Shown: piece by piece, positions 63,769 to 64,000 of the stretch
How positions within the stretch are numbered: position 1 is the first letter of the stretch
How the letters are laid out: every line of letters starts with the position of its first letter
Assembly: GCF_007997285.1 (NCBI RefSeq)
Contig: NZ_VORX01000004.1
Coordinates: 62,001-126,000, forward strand
Direction of reading: 5' to 3'
Length of the DNA stretch: 64,000 nucleotides
DNA from: Gelidibacter salicanalis
GTDB lineage: Bacteria; Bacteroidota; Bacteroidia; Flavobacteriales; Flavobacteriaceae
Made by a program: the position numbers and the translations under genes
Notes under the pieces: generated by a model
What the model was told of the DNA's origin: nothing
The model's input: only the letters and a program-made list of their open reading frames with translations
Databases searched by the model: none

Positions 63769-64000
63769 ATGTTTGTAACATTGAAACCTAAAACATACAT
63801 AGCGGTCGTCCTGACATTTATTTTTATGGCAAAATTTGTTGCTATAGATGCGCATGCACTCAATACAGTATTTAGTAATAGTGATATCTCCTTTGTAAAT
63901 CCGTTTTGTAAAAAGCAGGCTGATGCTGACTTAAGCACGAAAAAACTTAGTTTTTCTGATCACAATCAACATACTTCCAAAGAGATGTTAAGCTTAAGTG
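63769..64000 (+). CDS. Small exported or membrane protein, 3' end outside window
   Basis: A frame begins at 63769 and stays open to the end of the window (77 codons). It starts MFVTLKPKTYIAVVLTFIFM, a hydrophobic segment typical of a signal peptide or anchor, and continues FVNPFCKKQADADLS. I associate this FVNPxCKK pattern with short flavobacterial proteins of unknown function often found ahead of transport genes; I have not verified this. A minus-strand frame (63708-63938) overlaps it but looks like a shadow. Confidence 0.65.
   Translation, partial: MFVTLKPKTYIAVVLTFIFMAKFVAIDAHALNTVFSNSDISFVNPFCKKQADADLSTKKLSFSDHNQHTSKEMLSLS

Noticed and set aside
63708-63938. Minus-strand frame near the window end
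   Set aside because: It overlaps a plus-strand frame with a signal-like N-terminus and a recognisable flavobacterial pattern, which is the better candidate.

Overview
The window looks like chromosome from a marine member of the Flavobacteriaceae (Bacteroidota). The evidence is low GC content, leaders without Shine-Dalgarno sequences, several promoters with the Bacteroidota -7 element TAnnTTTG, many short lipoproteins with a lipobox cysteine near residue 17-20, and genes typical of the group (bacillithiol-linked YtxJ, DUF6503, META and fasciclin proteins, LytS/LytTR pairs). There is no prophage, no CRISPR array, no tRNA or rRNA, and one small SRP RNA.

Positions 1-10000 hold the end of a DUF6503 gene, a deoxynucleoside salvage operon (deoC-deoD-histidine phosphatase, minus strand), clpB, ytxJ and fumarylacetoacetase. 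Positions 10000-21200 hold glyA, two surface or secreted proteins, a thioesterase, a glutaminyl cyclotransferase, the SRP RNA with a clear promoter, a short-chain dehydrogenase, a transaldolase-type aldolase, a lipoprotein with a cysteine-free thioredoxin-like fold and an ABC-F ATPase. Positions 21300-29300 hold a fasciclin gene broken by a one-base frameshift, a peroxiredoxin-thioredoxin operon, an NhaC antiporter, a methionine gamma-lyase-type enzyme divergent from an Lrp regulator, and lpdA. Positions 29300-36200 hold two tandem M28 aminopeptidases that differ by a protease-associated domain, then CsbD, thioredoxin, a flavin-binding protein and an FMN-glutamate synthase.

Positions 37000-47800 are almost entirely plus strand and read like a salt and osmotic stress neighbourhood: a trimethylamine monooxygenase-like enzyme (which would make the osmolyte TMAO), cardiolipin synthase, NhaA, a type II NADH dehydrogenase, Dps and an MscS channel. 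Next come a rhodanese lipoprotein and an unusual ATP-cone/Mrr-type nuclease fusion.

Positions 49300-57450 form one long minus-strand drug-exporter operon: TetR, TolC, HlyD, an unknown lipoprotein, two ABC ATPases and two ABC permeases. It resembles E. coli ybhGFSR, with YbhF split into two genes. Its promoter carries a perfect 16-bp palindrome next to the -7 box, a likely TetR operator. The wider gaps of this operon are packed with repeats: two REP-like palindromes, an array of eight 7-bp units, an 82-bp MITE-like sequence, and a 566-bp element with imperfect terminal inverted repeats around a GxxExxY (PD-(D/E)XK-fold) gene. The ends of the MITE match the ends of the GxxExxY element. This is the most interesting structure in the window. 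The remainder holds a CPA2 antiporter, a short TolQ-like protein, a serine hydrolase, a LytS/LytTR two-component pair and the start of a gene cut by the window end.
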